Shown: positions 11,881-23,995, counted from the first letter of the stretch. The stretch: DNA of 64,000 nucleotides from Fagopyrum homotropicum (GCA_033239125.1 BSWB01000002.1:7225001-7289000), one strand, 5' to 3'. A program made the numbers and translations. The notes: generated by a model from the sequence alone, not told the origin.

Positions 11881-12888
11881 TAAAGGTCGACTTTAGTCAA
11901 ACAATTAACAAATTTTACTATAATTAATTATTTTTTATATTCGACACTTCTAAGACGTGAATGAATTTGCACGTCAAAGTGAAAATACATACGCCTTCGG
12001 GTTTCATGTTAAAATCAATTAACAATAGAAAAAGTAACTCTAAAACTTATATATTAGATTCATACAATCTCATATTATCAACGTGGGACATTCTATACAT
12101 CTCATTATCTCAACAAGTATCTGATAAGTCTAATATTTGATTAACTAAATTTTATCTTCAACTCTAATCACGAACCCGTATTCCATATCACCAACGACAT
12201 TCAATGATTGAAAGCAAAAACAAAGCAACGACTTATGACAATGAGGGCATAGTCCGTTAAAAGAGGTTGGTCTAAACCAAAGGCCCACCAATTATACACA
12301 AAATTTTCAAATACATTTTACATTTCGAAAGTACCAACCATGATTTATACTTATTATCAAAAAATAAAAATAAGGATGTGTATAATATGTTTAGTTATAA
12401 TGTAAACTAAATAAACTTACAAATATAGTTGCTTTCGAAAAGGGGACGCAGTATTATGTTTTTATGTACTTTGTTACTTGTATATGTTTGAACTAATAAA
12501 AATATATTGTTTGAACTACAATTCACAATATTCAAACTAATGATGCCCAAAATTTGAACTAATATTATAAAAGTTCATATTTTATAGTTATGATTATTAA
12601 AAACCGAGTGTTCAATTAGTTCAAAATTTTATATTATTATTTCATGTATTATTTTGAACTTATGAACAAAGTTTTGGAAAATTACAAAAAATACCACCGT
12701 GTTGCCCATAAATCACTAAATGACATGACCTAATCTAGATTGTTGGATCAAGTGCATCAACGGTAAAAAGTGTTCTATAATAAGTACCGGAAACTACGGT
12801 TTGTACCCGCATTGGATCAATAATTCAATATATAAGATCTCTTAAATTATACATTTATTAATTTAAAAGGTTAAAAATATGGTATAAT
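11881..12888. other. AT-rich intergenic stretch
   Basis: No gene or recognisable element was seen. The phrases 'TTCAAACTAATGAT' and 'TTTGAACTAATA' recur around 12490-12560, giving a loosely repetitive texture. Confidence 0.4.
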
Positions 12889-13135
12889 TTAACACCCCAA
12901 TTTTCGGAACTCGAGGTGTCATGGGATAGGACCTCACAATGGGTTCGACTCTAGCTTTACAACAATTTTACCGGATCTTAACAAGACATAAATAAAAAAA
13001 ACCGAATAAAAGTCTAAAATATTTGAAATCGTCGTGAAACAAAAAACAACCGTTAGCGGGACATAACATACGGAATAATACAACAATAGAGCGCGGAAAA
13101 AGAGTTTCGCCACAAGAAAATAAAAGGTAAGTAGG
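12889..13135 (-). mobile_element. Gypsy-type LTR remnant, minus orientation
   Basis: The segment starts TTTAACACCCC, a mutated form of the TGTAACACCCC that begins minus-orientation LTRs at 28199 and 53880. It then carries GGACCTCACAATGGGTTCGA, the complement of the conserved LTR-end core. About 250 bases are recognisable and no internal region follows. Confidence 0.6.
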
Positions 13136-13215
13136 ACAATTAGGAGAATATTTTTACAAATTTATAAAATATTTTATTTTAAAACTTACACACTTAATAG
13201 AAGGGGGTTGTTCAA

Positions 13216-13826
13216 GTAAGACCCATTATTGTGGTAAGGCTGTGCGGCTGGCTGTGTGCTTCACACGTTTCCAAAAAAAAAATTTTTGAATAAAATATAT
13301 TCTGAATACTTTTAACTATAATGAAATACCATGTTATAAGTTATGCAATATTCTCTTATAAACTTTGAACTATTCTCATATAATTCATGAACTATTTTTT
13401 TAATATATTATATCAAATTATTTATAAATTAATTTTTAATATATTCTATTATAATTCATGAACTATTATTTTTTAATATATTATATCAAATTATTTATAA
13501 ATTAATAGTTTATATGTTATGAACTATTCTATTATAATTCATGAATTATTACTTTTTAATATATTATATAAAATTATTTATAAATTAATTATTTATATGT
13601 TATAACTATTCTATTATAATTCATGAACTATCCTTTTATCAGTTATGCACTATCCCTCAATAAATTTTGCATTATAAACTATTTTATTATAATTTATGAA
13701 CTATACTTTTATGAGTTATGCACTATTCCTTTATAAGTTTTGCACCATCATTTTCATTCGTTTAAAAAAAAAAAAATTTAGGACACGTATAAGCCGCACA
13801 ACCTTACTAGAAATTAAGCGTCTTAC
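13216..13826. mobile_element. Non-autonomous TIR element with AT-rich repetitive core
   Basis: The two ends are imperfect inverted copies of about 35 bp. The left starts GTAAGACCC and has GTAAGGCTGTGCGGCT. The complement of the right starts GTAAGACGC and has GTAAGGTTGTGCGGCT. The core is over 80% A+T and holds about seven copies of an ATAATTCATGAACTATT-like unit built on the palindrome TTCATGAA. I could not find a clear target duplication, so the superfamily is open. The TIR length would suit a Mutator-like MITE. Confidence 0.6.
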
Positions 13827-13879
13827 CCGAACAGTTGCCTTAATAGAAAATACATCATATATACGTAAATGTCTTTACG

Positions 13880-14006
13880 TAGACCTGTTCATATCCGGAC
13901 CCGCGTCGGGTTCAGGCCGGACTTTTCGGCCCGGCTGGACTTCTTCCCATGTCCATACCCGTCCGTTTTTCCGAAAGGGCGGACTACCCAGATTTGAACA
14001 AGTCTA
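13880..14006. mobile_element. hAT MITE, 127 bp, with perfect 8-bp target duplication
   Basis: The element starts TAGACCTGTTCA and ends TGAACAAGTCTA, an imperfect terminal inverted repeat of hAT type. It is flanked on both sides by TCTTTACG (13872-13879 and 14007-14014). The interior is GC-rich with CCGGAC/GTCCGG motifs, much like the larger hAT-like elements at 23996 and 24559. It has no coding capacity. Confidence 0.88.
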
Positions 14007-14211
14007 TCTTTACGTTCCTTATTTGTGTCATGACTCATTTTAAGTTATTATGTTCAGTTACAAAATAAAAAAAAACTTTAATCAGTATTTAACAACGAGC
14101 ATGAAAAAATTAACGATACTGTATTTATAGATCATACTCTATCTTTACCTTCTAGATCTATCATTAGAATTAAGAAAATGATCACCTAGCTTACTACTTT
14201 GTCATGTCACG

Positions 14212-14260
14212 AAAATAAATTGACAATTCCCACCAAAAAAAAAAAAAATAAATTGACAAT
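14212..14260 (+). mobile_element. Extremely short poly(A) retroinsertion with 16-bp target duplication
   Basis: AAAATAAATTGACAAT occurs at 14212-14227 and again at 14245-14260. Between the copies is only TCCCACC followed by about ten A. A 3'-terminal scrap plus poly(A) between direct repeats of this length is what target-primed reverse transcription leaves when it aborts almost at once. Confidence 0.6.
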
Positions 14261-14431
14261 ATTATATCTTTTAAAAAATATTATCAAAATATAATTAGTT
14301 TATAACATGCGTCACATACGAATATTTTGGTTCAATAATAACTTTTATTTTTTTAATGTGAAATCATTATTTGGGGTCTAAAGTGGCCCCATCCATCATT
14401 TATGTATTGAGGTAGGCAAAGTTCCACTATT

Positions 14432-14677
14432 TTTTTTGTTTGGTAAAATAAAGCGGTTCAATACACTAGACGACACGCCGTCTAGTGTATTGAAAGGTCG
14501 AAAAAGATCGGCATACGGACTAAAAGAACAATAATAAAGAAAAAAAATACACAAAAAGTACATCAAGGAATCCCGAAAGCAAAGAAATCTCCGAGGAAAA
14601 TCAGGATGATCCAGTCAAACGGGAAGCGGTGAGCAAAATGTCCATCGTCTAAGGAAGTACACAGGGTACGAGGTCTG
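14432..14677 (-). mobile_element. 5'-truncated LINE (or SINE) copy with 17-bp target duplication
   Basis: The insert lies between two copies of GGCAAAGTTCCACTATT (14415-14431 and 14678-14694). A T-run at its left end is the poly(A) tail of a minus-strand insertion. Near that 3' end is a perfect 15-bp stem (14458-14472 with 14479-14493) with a 6-base loop. The body resembles LINE 3' untranslated sequence rather than a tRNA-derived SINE, since I see no A or B box. Confidence 0.75.
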
Positions 14678-14694
14678 GGCAAAGTTCCACTATT

Positions 14695-16041
14695 AAAGAC
14701 AAAGAATATATTTTTCATGCCAAAACAAGTTATATTATTTATTGAATTTACCCAACAATACCTTTTTTTTTATATTTAATAAAAATTTCGGGGGTATTTA
14801 AATTCTAACATAAAAGGAGTGAGAGGGGAGATCATGTGCATAGTAAGAAAATAGACATATATTAGTATAAACTATAAGGTGATTTAAAGTATTAAATATA
14901 CTTTTTAATATAAAGTGTGTACACAATAAAATATTTGATAAAAGATTTGTTAAAACTTTAATACTATACTAAAAAATTATAGATATTGCGAATTAAACAA
15001 CCCGATTACCTATACTTTGTCTTTATATTACTTATTATGTATCTAATTAGAAAAGATATTCAATACACTATAAATATAAAGTGTTAGATAATAATATAAG
15101 GAAAAAAAAGATTTGTTATAATGTACATAGAAAGTTATTTTTATTAATAGGATTAATAGATAGTTAGTTTACAATTTTTTTAACTAAAAAATTCTAAGAA
15201 CATAAATGCGTACAAAAATAACACGCGATAAAATACACGAAAATTGACAAAATACACGTGACAAAATACACAAAAATTGACAAGCAGCGAAAACTAGATA
15301 AGAGCTTATGCATTAATATTAGTACGACGGCATACCCCATGCTTTATATTAATAGATAATATTAAATTTAATTTGTTATATATATACTTTTATTTATAGG
15401 ATTAAATATCCAAAAATCTATTTGTAATAAAATATTTGTAAAATATTTAAATTGAAAAAAATGAATAACATGAATTTTTAATTACAAAAATATTAATCTT
15501 GTAAATGCGCAATGTATTTTTTGGTAAGTAATAATATACAAAAATAATAATTTCTAATTATTTATAGCTATTATTTTAAATTACCATTTTTACTGTATGA
15601 TTTTAGGAAAAAAAATAGTATTAAAACACACCATCCATAATTAATTGGCTAGATACTACAAATATGAAAAGACAATATCTAAAAAGCAATAGAAAAATAT
15701 TATATTTATCTTATTACTAAAATTGTTATTTTTATAATAAATCGTGATAAAGTAAAATACATAAATAAAAAAGGTAATATCTAAGTAAGTAATAATGTTA
15801 CCTTTTAAATCTGATCAGTTTCATAAATAAAACTTTCCATATATCTCTTTTATGGTATAATTGATTGGATAAATATAGATTTTTTTAAATTATATTAGGA
15901 AAAATAAAGATCCTTTAATGTGAATGAAGGGCAGAATTGTCAATTAGCAAGTTGTAAATTGTCCTATTAAAACCCTCCACGAATCACACCACAACCAATT
16001 ACAACCCTTCAAATTTGGCAAAAAAAAACAAACAAAAAAAC
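14695..16041. other. AT-rich upstream region of the inhibitor gene
   Basis: No gene is visible. Short repeats containing AAAATACAC and ATTGACAA lie at about 15225-15285, with one G-box-like CACGTG near 15256. A TATTAAA at about 15965, some 75 bases before the gene's ATG, and a TATAATTG at 15856 are the two TATA candidates. I favour the closer one because it leaves a 5' leader of about 45-50 bases. Confidence 0.4.
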
Positions 16042-16632
16042 ATGACATTCCAATTCCTCATCCTCGCCGTCCTTTCGCTCCTCCTCCAACCACCAACAAC
16101 CGCCGCCGCACCCACCGCCATCGACTTCATCCGTTCAAGCTGCAATACAACTCTCTACCCAGACGTCTGCTACGATTCCCTCTCCCGCTACGCCTCCACC
16201 GTCAGCCAAGACTCCGGCAAACTCGCCACCGTGGCCATCTCCGTCACACTTTCCAACGCCCGCCGTACTAAATCCTACTTCTCCGACCTCACACGCAACT
16301 CCTCTAGCATCGTCCCTGACACCCCCGCTGCCTCCGCCGTCCATGACTGCTTCTCCACTTTCTCCGACGCCGTTTCTCAGATGCACGACTCGCTCTCACT
16401 CATGCGCAAACTCGTCGTCTCCTCGGATGCTGGTAGCCTACGGTTTCGGCTCAGTGATGTTCAGACTTGGATGAGCGCTGCATTGACGAACGAGGACACG
16501 TGTAGTGACGGTTTTGAAGCCGTTGATGAGTCGCCGTTGAAATCTGACGCTTCTTCTCGTGTTGACAAGGTTATGAAGCTTACTAGTAACGCTCTCGCTC
16601 TCGTCAACGCTTTTGCTTCTTCTGTCGTTTAG
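16042..16632 (+). CDS. Pectin methylesterase inhibitor-like secreted protein
   Basis: This 196-residue, intron-less protein belongs to the plant invertase/pectin methylesterase inhibitor family. Residues 1 to about 22 form a signal peptide (MTFQFLILAVLSLLLQ), so it should be secreted to the cell wall. The four family cysteines are C34 and C43 (in SSCNTTLYPDVCYDSL), C103 (VHDC) and C154 (NEDTC). In this family they form two disulfides around a four-helix bundle. The hallmark VQTWMSAALTNEDTC is intact. Possible N-glycosylation sites are N35 and N86. Family members bind pectin methylesterase, or less often invertase, and block it. The sequence does not decide which, though the 21-kDa-protein-like layout favours pectin methylesterase. 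The frame extends upstream to a TTG at 16015, but the ATG at 16042 leads straight into the signal peptide and is chosen. The gene is far richer in G+C than its flanks. Confidence 0.93.
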   Translation: MTFQFLILAVLSLLLQPPTTAAAPTAIDFIRSSCNTTLYPDVCYDSLSRYASTVSQDSGKLATVAISVTLSNARRTKSYFSDLTRNSSSIVPDTPAASAVHDCFSTFSDAVSQMHDSLSLMRKLVVSSDAGSLRFRLSDVQTWMSAALTNEDTCSDGFEAVDESPLKSDASSRVDKVMKLTSNALALVNAFASSVV

Positions 16633-16982
16633 GATTTTTCTGTTGTGTGTATATAAAATATATAAATATACGCATGACATGAAATACACAGCAATATTTA
16701 GAGCATTTATTTTTTCTTGTGGAATTATTTAGAACACTTTAGTTATTCATGAAATTTGTTTAATTTTTTTCTTATATTTATAATAATATTATACATTGTT
16801 GAGTTTAATTATAATATTAAGTACAATTATAAAACCCTCATGCCATTAACTATACGTATAGCATAATGTATATTATATTTTTTTTAATAATTATATTGAA
16901 ATAATAATTAAAAGAAACTTGCTCGTTCAGCTACCGAGTAAAAAAAATAGGAAAATATGTTATCAAGCTTACTATTTATCAA
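16633..16982. other. 3' flank of the inhibitor gene
   Basis: AT-rich sequence with several weak AATAAT-like polyadenylation candidates. No gene was seen. Confidence 0.4.
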
Positions 16983-17345
16983 GGGGCGTGTTATATACAC
17001 GGAACTTAAATTTACATGGGTAAAAATCAATCGCAAGGCATCGGCGCTTAACTTGGACGCCGGCGACTGGCGTTAGCGCCATTTCTTTTTATAACACGGG
17101 CGCTGGCACCATCAGACGGCGCCCAAAATTTTTTTTTTTTTTTTGGAACCATTGAAGTAAGGAATACGTTTTTCCGAATAAAATTTTTTTTCTGGGCGCC
17201 GGCGCCCAAATTAATAAAAAAAAATATATATTTTTTTTTATAAAAATTTTTGGCGTCGACTGATGGCGCCGGCGCGCACTGAGTGCTGTCGGATTGTGAT
17301 TAAATTTGACTTTAGTAATTCAAACCCGGTGTATTTAGCTTTTTC
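16983..17345. mobile_element. GC-rich palindromic foldback-like repeat
   Basis: The two outer arms (about 16998-17060 and the complement of about 17255-17335) share ACACGG, AAATTTA and CAATC-like segments. They look like long, worn terminal inverted repeats. The core is dominated by GGCGCC and GCCGGCG words, including a perfect 16-bp palindrome (TGGGCGCCGGCGCCCA, 17193-17208), between long T and A runs. I cannot assign a superfamily or find target duplications. Confidence 0.4.
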
Positions 17346-19114
17346 GCTAAAATATCAACGAACGTCTATTTCTATACCCTCCTTCAAGTTTCAATTAACT
17401 CATTGTCCAACGACTGACCTCTTTGATATTGTTCTACTCAATTACAAATGATTAACTCATTGTTATATATGAATATTTGGTTTAAGTTTTTCTAGGTATG
17501 AATATTAGGTTTTAGGCCTTCAATATTTGAATTTAGGGTTGACTCTTCAAATGATCAACTCATTGTTATATATGATACATGGATTTTGAATGAGACTTAA
17601 ATTACTTGGAATCATGGGATGTAATCACACTTGAATTTTGGTTGTCAATCTCGATCTCAAATTAGTCTTACACCGACTACTTACTGTCAAATCTTATCAC
17701 CAATATATTCTTTGTTATTGGTTTACTCAGTTTATGAGAACATTTTTTTGTTCCACTCTTTCCTTTCTTATACCGAATTTACATATTTAACTTGCAAATT
17801 TAATATTCTATAATTTAAATTTTGCCCATTTTTTAATTTTACTTTAGAACACAAAGGTCATATATGCAATGGAGAAAGTGAATGAGTGTTGTCAATAAGA
17901 GTATTTATTCCATTCAATAATTCTTTTTTAATGCATGAGGTTTGTTACCTCCTTTATAAAATAATTGTCCATTTTGATCAAAATTCTTATTCCAAATTTG
18001 GAATAAGAATTTTTATCCACATAAATAATTTCTAAAAATATTTAATAATAAATTCTAAGGATGAATGTAAACATTCAGAGTTAATTGTAAATTTGAAGTT
18101 TTTATTTATTATATAATTTTGTTTCCAACTATTACCATTAGTAATAAAATTTTGTGATTCAGTGTATTTATTTGAAAAAAGTAATTGATTAAACAACATC
18201 TAATTAATGTGGATCTTGGCCTAATAAAATAACTTTACGAGGGCCAAGCCTGGCGGCTAAAGATGTATGATGACACTATCACTAAGTTGTACAATAAACT
18301 ACCTTTATAATTTTTTCCTTGTTAGCAATGTTACATTTTAATATGACTTTCCTTTAAAAAATCAAGAAATATTATTAGATGATGATCGTTATATATATAT
18401 AGGTCAGGATCCGGTGAAATATATGTTATGGTAAAAATTAAAAACACTTGTGTATCTTTAGATGAATAAAAGATGGATAATTTTGGTAACTAGGTCTTTT
18501 TGAAAAACTATAGTAGTACTAGACTTTTTAATGTTTCAATTAAGTAAACATACCCCAACCTTTTGTATTTATTCTCAAACTACACACTAAACCAAATTAT
18601 TTCATAAAAGATTGACTAAAATTTAACGTTTAAATAAGATAATTTTCAATTGTAAATATAATATACACGTGTATACAATAACATATATGTACACGTATAG
18701 ATAATTATAGAAATAAATTATTTCTATTTAAGTGCACAATTTTTTAATGGTTTGAGACTTTGGGTTTGTGCAAATGTGCACGTTTGGTTCATAATGTTTC
18801 GTGTAGAAATTCTTGTTGATATAAATTTTAAACATATATTTCGACAATTTTTTTTTAATATTATACTGAATGATTAAAGCTAATCACTAATCCACAAACT
18901 GTAATAACATTTAATAAGTTTATCCTATACTAAACTATGTTTTGTTGACTAGCTTAACTACGGTAGTACATGTATGTATACAATTAAATTTATTCCGTGC
19001 ACTATTGTGTTTTTTAATAGTGGTTATACTAGTTAAGTATGCAAGACACGAAGTAATTCATGCATGACTGTAGACACGAATATACTACATCTCATATGTA
19101 CATGCACATTTGTG
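17346..19114. other. AT-rich intergenic stretch
   Basis: No gene or element was recognised. CAACTCATTGTTATATATGA occurs near 17550 and a close copy (AACTCATTGTTATATATGAA) near 17455. Confidence 0.4.
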
Positions 19115-20757
19115 TTTTGGTTTTTGAAAATGTTACGTATATTAAGAGGGAATTTACAGTGATCACTAAACCAGTATAGTAAGAACAGAAACATAAGGAA
19201 ATACAAAGAACAAGGCCTAAGCTAGGGTGATGCCGAGTAACCGAGCCCACCAAGTCGAGTTGGCGGAACAGTCAATCCACTTAAGAGAGGTGTAGTTCTT
19301 CACAGCGGAGATGATTAAACGGGCACATGTCACAGGGGATGTAGAAGTACTGCCATGGATAATGTTGTTTCTTGCTTTCCATGTTAAATAGATGTAAGTA
19401 GTAATAGAAGAGAGTCGGACGTTATCAAGAAAAAAATGTTTCCTTGGCTTATAGCTTTCGATCCAGGCCCAAATGTCAGAACCATATGGGTAATAGGAGG
19501 GGGTCTTGGTCCAACAAGAGATGGAGTCCAGGATTAAGCAAGAAGAGCTGCAAGCATTCCAAAGATGGTAGGAGTCTTTAGGATGGGAATCACAAAGGCG
19601 GAAGGTGTCGTCGGGGACGATGTTCCATAGTTTAAGCTTGGAGAGAGTGGACAGTTTGTGATGAAGACCGATCCAGGATATGAAGGAGCATTTAGGAATG
19701 TTGTGACCCTTCCAGATGTGCTTGAGGTTAAGAGTGTATCCCTGAGGCGTGAAGGTCTGGAAATGAGAGTAGGCAACCGAGATGTTGAAAGAGCCATTAG
19801 GGTGGGTGATGGGGTACCAAGAGGAGGTAAGCGACCTACCTAAGATCTCGTCTCTCACTTTGAGTATCATATTCCACGTATGACTATGGTAGCTTTTCGG
19901 CTTGACGTCCCAGACGGTGGATCGCTAGAGGAGGTTTTTATGAACCTAGGAGCTCCAGCAAGTGTCATGGTTGTGGACTAGCTCAAAGATGAGCTTGTGA
20001 AGGCATGCTTTATTCCAGGATAAGAGTTCTTTGAATCCCATGCCTCCTTGATCAACCGGCGAGCAGACAATATTCCAGGCCACGAGAGCATGATTGCCGG
20101 AGGAGATGCCAAACAAAAGTAATGATCTAAGGAGACTTTGAATGGTTAGAATGAATTTGGTGGGGATAAGGAACACGTTGACCCAATAGTGGTGAGTGGA
20201 GAAGAGAATTGAGGAAAGCACTTGCTTTCTGCCAGCGTAAGAAAGGTTTTTTGCATGCCATGAGTTGATTTTAGTGGTGATTTTGTTGATGAGAGGTTGA
20301 TAGTAAGGGATGAGAAGTCTCTTGCTCCTGATCGGAACTCCAAGATAGTGGAAAGAGAGTCGCCCGATAGATATACCAGTGGTTGTGGAGAAAATGTGAG
20401 AGTCCTGAGTGTGGATCCCTCCAAGGAAGAGGGATGATTTCTCGTTGTTGATACGAAGACCAAAACTTAACCCAAAAGACTCAAAGGTGTTTTTGAGAAT
20501 AGCAATGGAGGAAAGATCATACCTGCAAAAAAGAATAGTATCGTTAGTAAAACACATGTGGGTTGGGTTGGGGGGTGTTGGGGTCAAGGGTATTGGATTG
20601 GATCATCAAGGACAACGTTTCCATTGCAAGGACGAAGAGGGGCGGGGAGAGGGGGCAACCCTGGCCTAGCACCCTGGTACCATTGAAGAAATCGTGTAAC
20701 GATCCGTTAACATTAATAGAGAATGAAGGCTGGCTAATGCAGACTCTGATCAAGTGA
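19115..20757 (-). pseudogene. 5'-truncated L1-type LINE: RT C-terminal half and zf-RVT
   Basis: Minus-strand reading begins near 20753 inside the reverse transcriptase (GQGCPLSPPLFVLAMETLS). It shifts frame at a G-run near 20570 and continues with HMCFTNDTILFCR, where the catalytic FADD has become FTND. The frame runs through the thumb region to 19946. A separate frame (19217-19870) carries the zf-RVT segment with WKGHNIPKCSFISW and IYLTWKARNNIIHG. The 3' untranslated part runs to about 19115. It represents the last third of a LINE ORF2 from a different subfamily than the copy at 976-6206. I see no target duplication. Confidence 0.85.
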
Positions 20758-20897
20758 AGAAATCGTAGTTATTATTATTCGTAGTTATTCTTAATTATGA
20801 TATCTACCTTAAATCTCAATTCTTAATACTCACCCTCCGACGGTTTAAGATTGTTTTTACGATACACAATCAGACTTATTCTCATGGGAACTACACC

Positions 20898-20904
<7 letters not shown>

Positions 20905-20949
<45 letters not shown>
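20905..20949. repeat. (TA)n microsatellite
   Basis: About 22 uninterrupted TA units are followed by a short ACACAC run. Such tracts are highly length-variable. Confidence 0.95.
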
Positions 20950-20956
<7 letters not shown>

Positions 20957-23032
20957 TAACCACAAATCAAGTTCGTCTAAGCTTCTAATCAAGTACTTAT
21001 TTATATTGAAAACGTACTTAAAGATATTTTCACGTGTTCTTATTTGTAACATATAATTTGGCAAGTGCCGAAGCTCAACGATTCAACGAAGCCTGTTACG
21101 GACATTATATCATGCATGTCGTCCGTAAGAGGATGTCATTAACACTTTTGTAAACCCTTAATGCTATTTATTCGGAATTGTTCAACTTTTGCTCCAAAAT
21201 TTTCATTTGAATGCCTTTAATGACGATTTTTTCTTTCTAAATTACTTATTTGCTTGCAAATGGATCGACAACTCATTGTACGTGATTGGTATAAAGGGTA
21301 AGATAGATGAATTCGATTGGTTTAACTCGTCTTAACTCACAAATCGTAGGAGTTGGGGGAATAAACGTGATATATAAGGTCGGTAAACTACTTGTTGTAT
21401 TGTCATTTAATTTAGTATAAGAATATGCACTACTATCGATTTGAACATGTAAAGCACGAGTTAACAATAGGAGCATGATCATGCTCGTTGTTCATATTTC
21501 ATATTCGTCTAAAAAAACACCGGTATGTAATTTTGAACCCTAGTTAATAGGTCATCCTTCCACCATATTATCAATTGGACTAGTTGAATCTCTTTAATTT
21601 TTAAAAGAGACATAAAATATAATTGTTCAATTAACTCTGATATATTAATGGTCGTAACTTGTTCATGGTGTATTGTTCATCGGCACATATAATCACAAGA
21701 AACACGACCTTGAAATAACAAGATACACAATCGTGCTAATTTTTCTTAAAATTAGCATGATCATGCGTGCAAATGCAATGCACGATCATGTTGTATAATT
21801 AAAAATTATATGCACGAACGTGTCATTTCACATTGCCTTAAAGTTTGTGTCCCGATCTGAATCAAATAGATGCTCCAGATTTGTTCTCATTCTCACCTAA
21901 TGATCCGTTCTCACTTGAATGCACCCCACACATATATATAGTTCTATAGGATTCAAATATGTCGTGGGATCCATGACACGTCTGAATACATATGCACGCT
22001 GGACTCAAGTTCAACATAAGTTTAACAAGGTTCTATCCTAAACTCAATTAACAATAAAAAAAAAAAAGTCTACACCAACCTTATATACTAAATCTTTATC
22101 CTTTTATTATCGACATGATAACACTAATCTTTCCCAAATTCACATGTGATACAAGTACATAAACCGATGACACTAGCTCAAATTGGACTTCATCTAATCA
22201 ATAATACATGCATACGTCATATTACAAAATTTGTAAAAATCGAAATTTGCTTGTGTGTGTGATGGGGATACTAGCTAGCTTTGACATCACAATATGTAGA
22301 CGGTGACAAAAAAGACGGTGAACCGTATGGGAAAAGGTCAAGAAGGCACCAAAAATAAGACGTATAGTCTCATTAAACCTTCACGCCACAAGGCAATCAG
22401 TAGAGACCCACACAAATAATCCCATACAAGCAACGGTCTAGAGTCATTCTTTGGAGCTTATGACACTCGAGTTTAATACATAAATTTTACAGTTATTCAG
22501 ACAAATTTCAGTTAATCAATATGGCTTGATTTTGCATGTTCGATGACACATACATGTTAGATTCGATTATAAGACATAAATACGAAGTTTCATTCTAAAG
22601 CAATTTACATTATATACAATACTCGTCACTTCATATACGAAGATGTGGCATTATTTTGAGTATTTATCCACACACCCCTCAAATACAACTAGTTGACTCG
22701 AACGACACTTAATGTCTTACCTTGAGGTCATTACCTTTAGGAAATCAGACTAGTTTAAAATTTTGCTATGATATCATGTACATTAACCACCAGATAACTG
22801 AGATTTTATACTAAAACCAATTACATTGTACGATAGATTTGTTATCACTTTATAGTAGACATGATATAATTTTCTACACATCCCCTCAAATGAAAAAATA
22901 ACTGACACTTGACTATGTGTCTTAGTGTCATTCACTCTTGATCCGAAAATCAACCTATTTTGATACCGTGCTAAGTTTGGATGGGCCAATACGATGTGAT
23001 GTTTCACACACGTTCAAACACACATACATTAT
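20950..23032. other. Intergenic stretch, no gene seen
   Basis: Only short chance frames are present. Scattered phrases such as TTATCACTTTAT near 22850 recur at about 23430, suggesting worn copies of a dispersed repeat I cannot name. Confidence 0.4.
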
Positions 23033-23314
23033 GGGTCCGTTTGGCTTTAACTCCGGATAATGAAACGGAATGAAAACGAATCTAGTATACTTAAACCCTT
23101 GTTCTTGAAACTTTTTGGAATCATTTCTTGTGGTTTGAACTAATTGGAGTAGTATTTGATTAGTTTGACACCTTATATGCCAGAGAACAAAATGGGAGAA
23201 TCTAATGCACTTTGCATGAACCAACAATGAATGATTCCAAATTTTTTTTTTTTTTAATATATATGGACTAGATTTATTTTCATTCCGTTTTCGGAGTTAC
23301 AACCAAACGAGAGC
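23033..23314. mobile_element. Harbinger/Tourist-like MITE, 282 bp
   Basis: The left end GGGTCCGTTTGG and the complement of the right end GCTCTCGTTTGG match over most of about 40 bases, including AACTCCG and AACGGAATGAAAA. Both sides carry a 3-bp TAT. The family prefers TWA, so the duplication is atypical and the assignment is moderate. No coding capacity. Confidence 0.6.
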
Positions 23315-23995
23315 TATATGTCTAAGTTCAACACATAAACCAATGAGATTCTATCATAAAACAACGAGATTTAATCCTCAAACCAATTGACACTAGAAAA
23401 AACCATTCACAAACTAATATACTAGACTCGTTATCACTTTATTATTAACGTGCAATTATTTTACGTGTTAGACTTTTTATTTCTCTTATAATTGACATGA
23501 GATAATTTTATGGTATACACATCAAGATCTATTTTACGTGTCAAACCATTTCCATGGATCATAACTAACCACTAGTTAGTTCATGTGAATTGTTAGTCTT
23601 TTAGCCTATATCACACATGACAAGTTGCATAAGCTAACTAAGTTGGTAGCTAGATAGAGCTCTCATTAAACTATATATAGCAACCTTGTTACATACAACC
23701 TATTGGTTGTTATCTATAAATAGCTATCCAAAACTTGAACTAAGCTATCGTGAACATGACCTTACATTTGTTCATTTGTAAAAAGGACTTTTGCTAAAAC
23801 TTTACGCAAAACAATCAAGATTTCACGGGTCTTCGATACAGCCCATAACCAGGTCCATATTTGCTCTCGACACGGGCAATGTTTCAATCACAAACAATTT
23901 GTTTCATGAGGCCCCACGATTGTTACGTTTATTATTATTATTATTATCATTTTTAGGAAAAAAATATAGTGAATTTGAGTCATACGAAGGGTTCA
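23315..23995. other. Intergenic stretch, no gene seen
   Basis: AT-rich sequence with a (TTA)n run near 23931-23947. A TTATCACTTTATTATTAACG segment near 23431 resembles sequence near 22845. No gene is visible. Confidence 0.4.

Noticed and set aside
16135..16386. 83-residue minus-strand frame rich in Gly and Val
   Set aside because: Antisense shadow of the inhibitor coding sequence.
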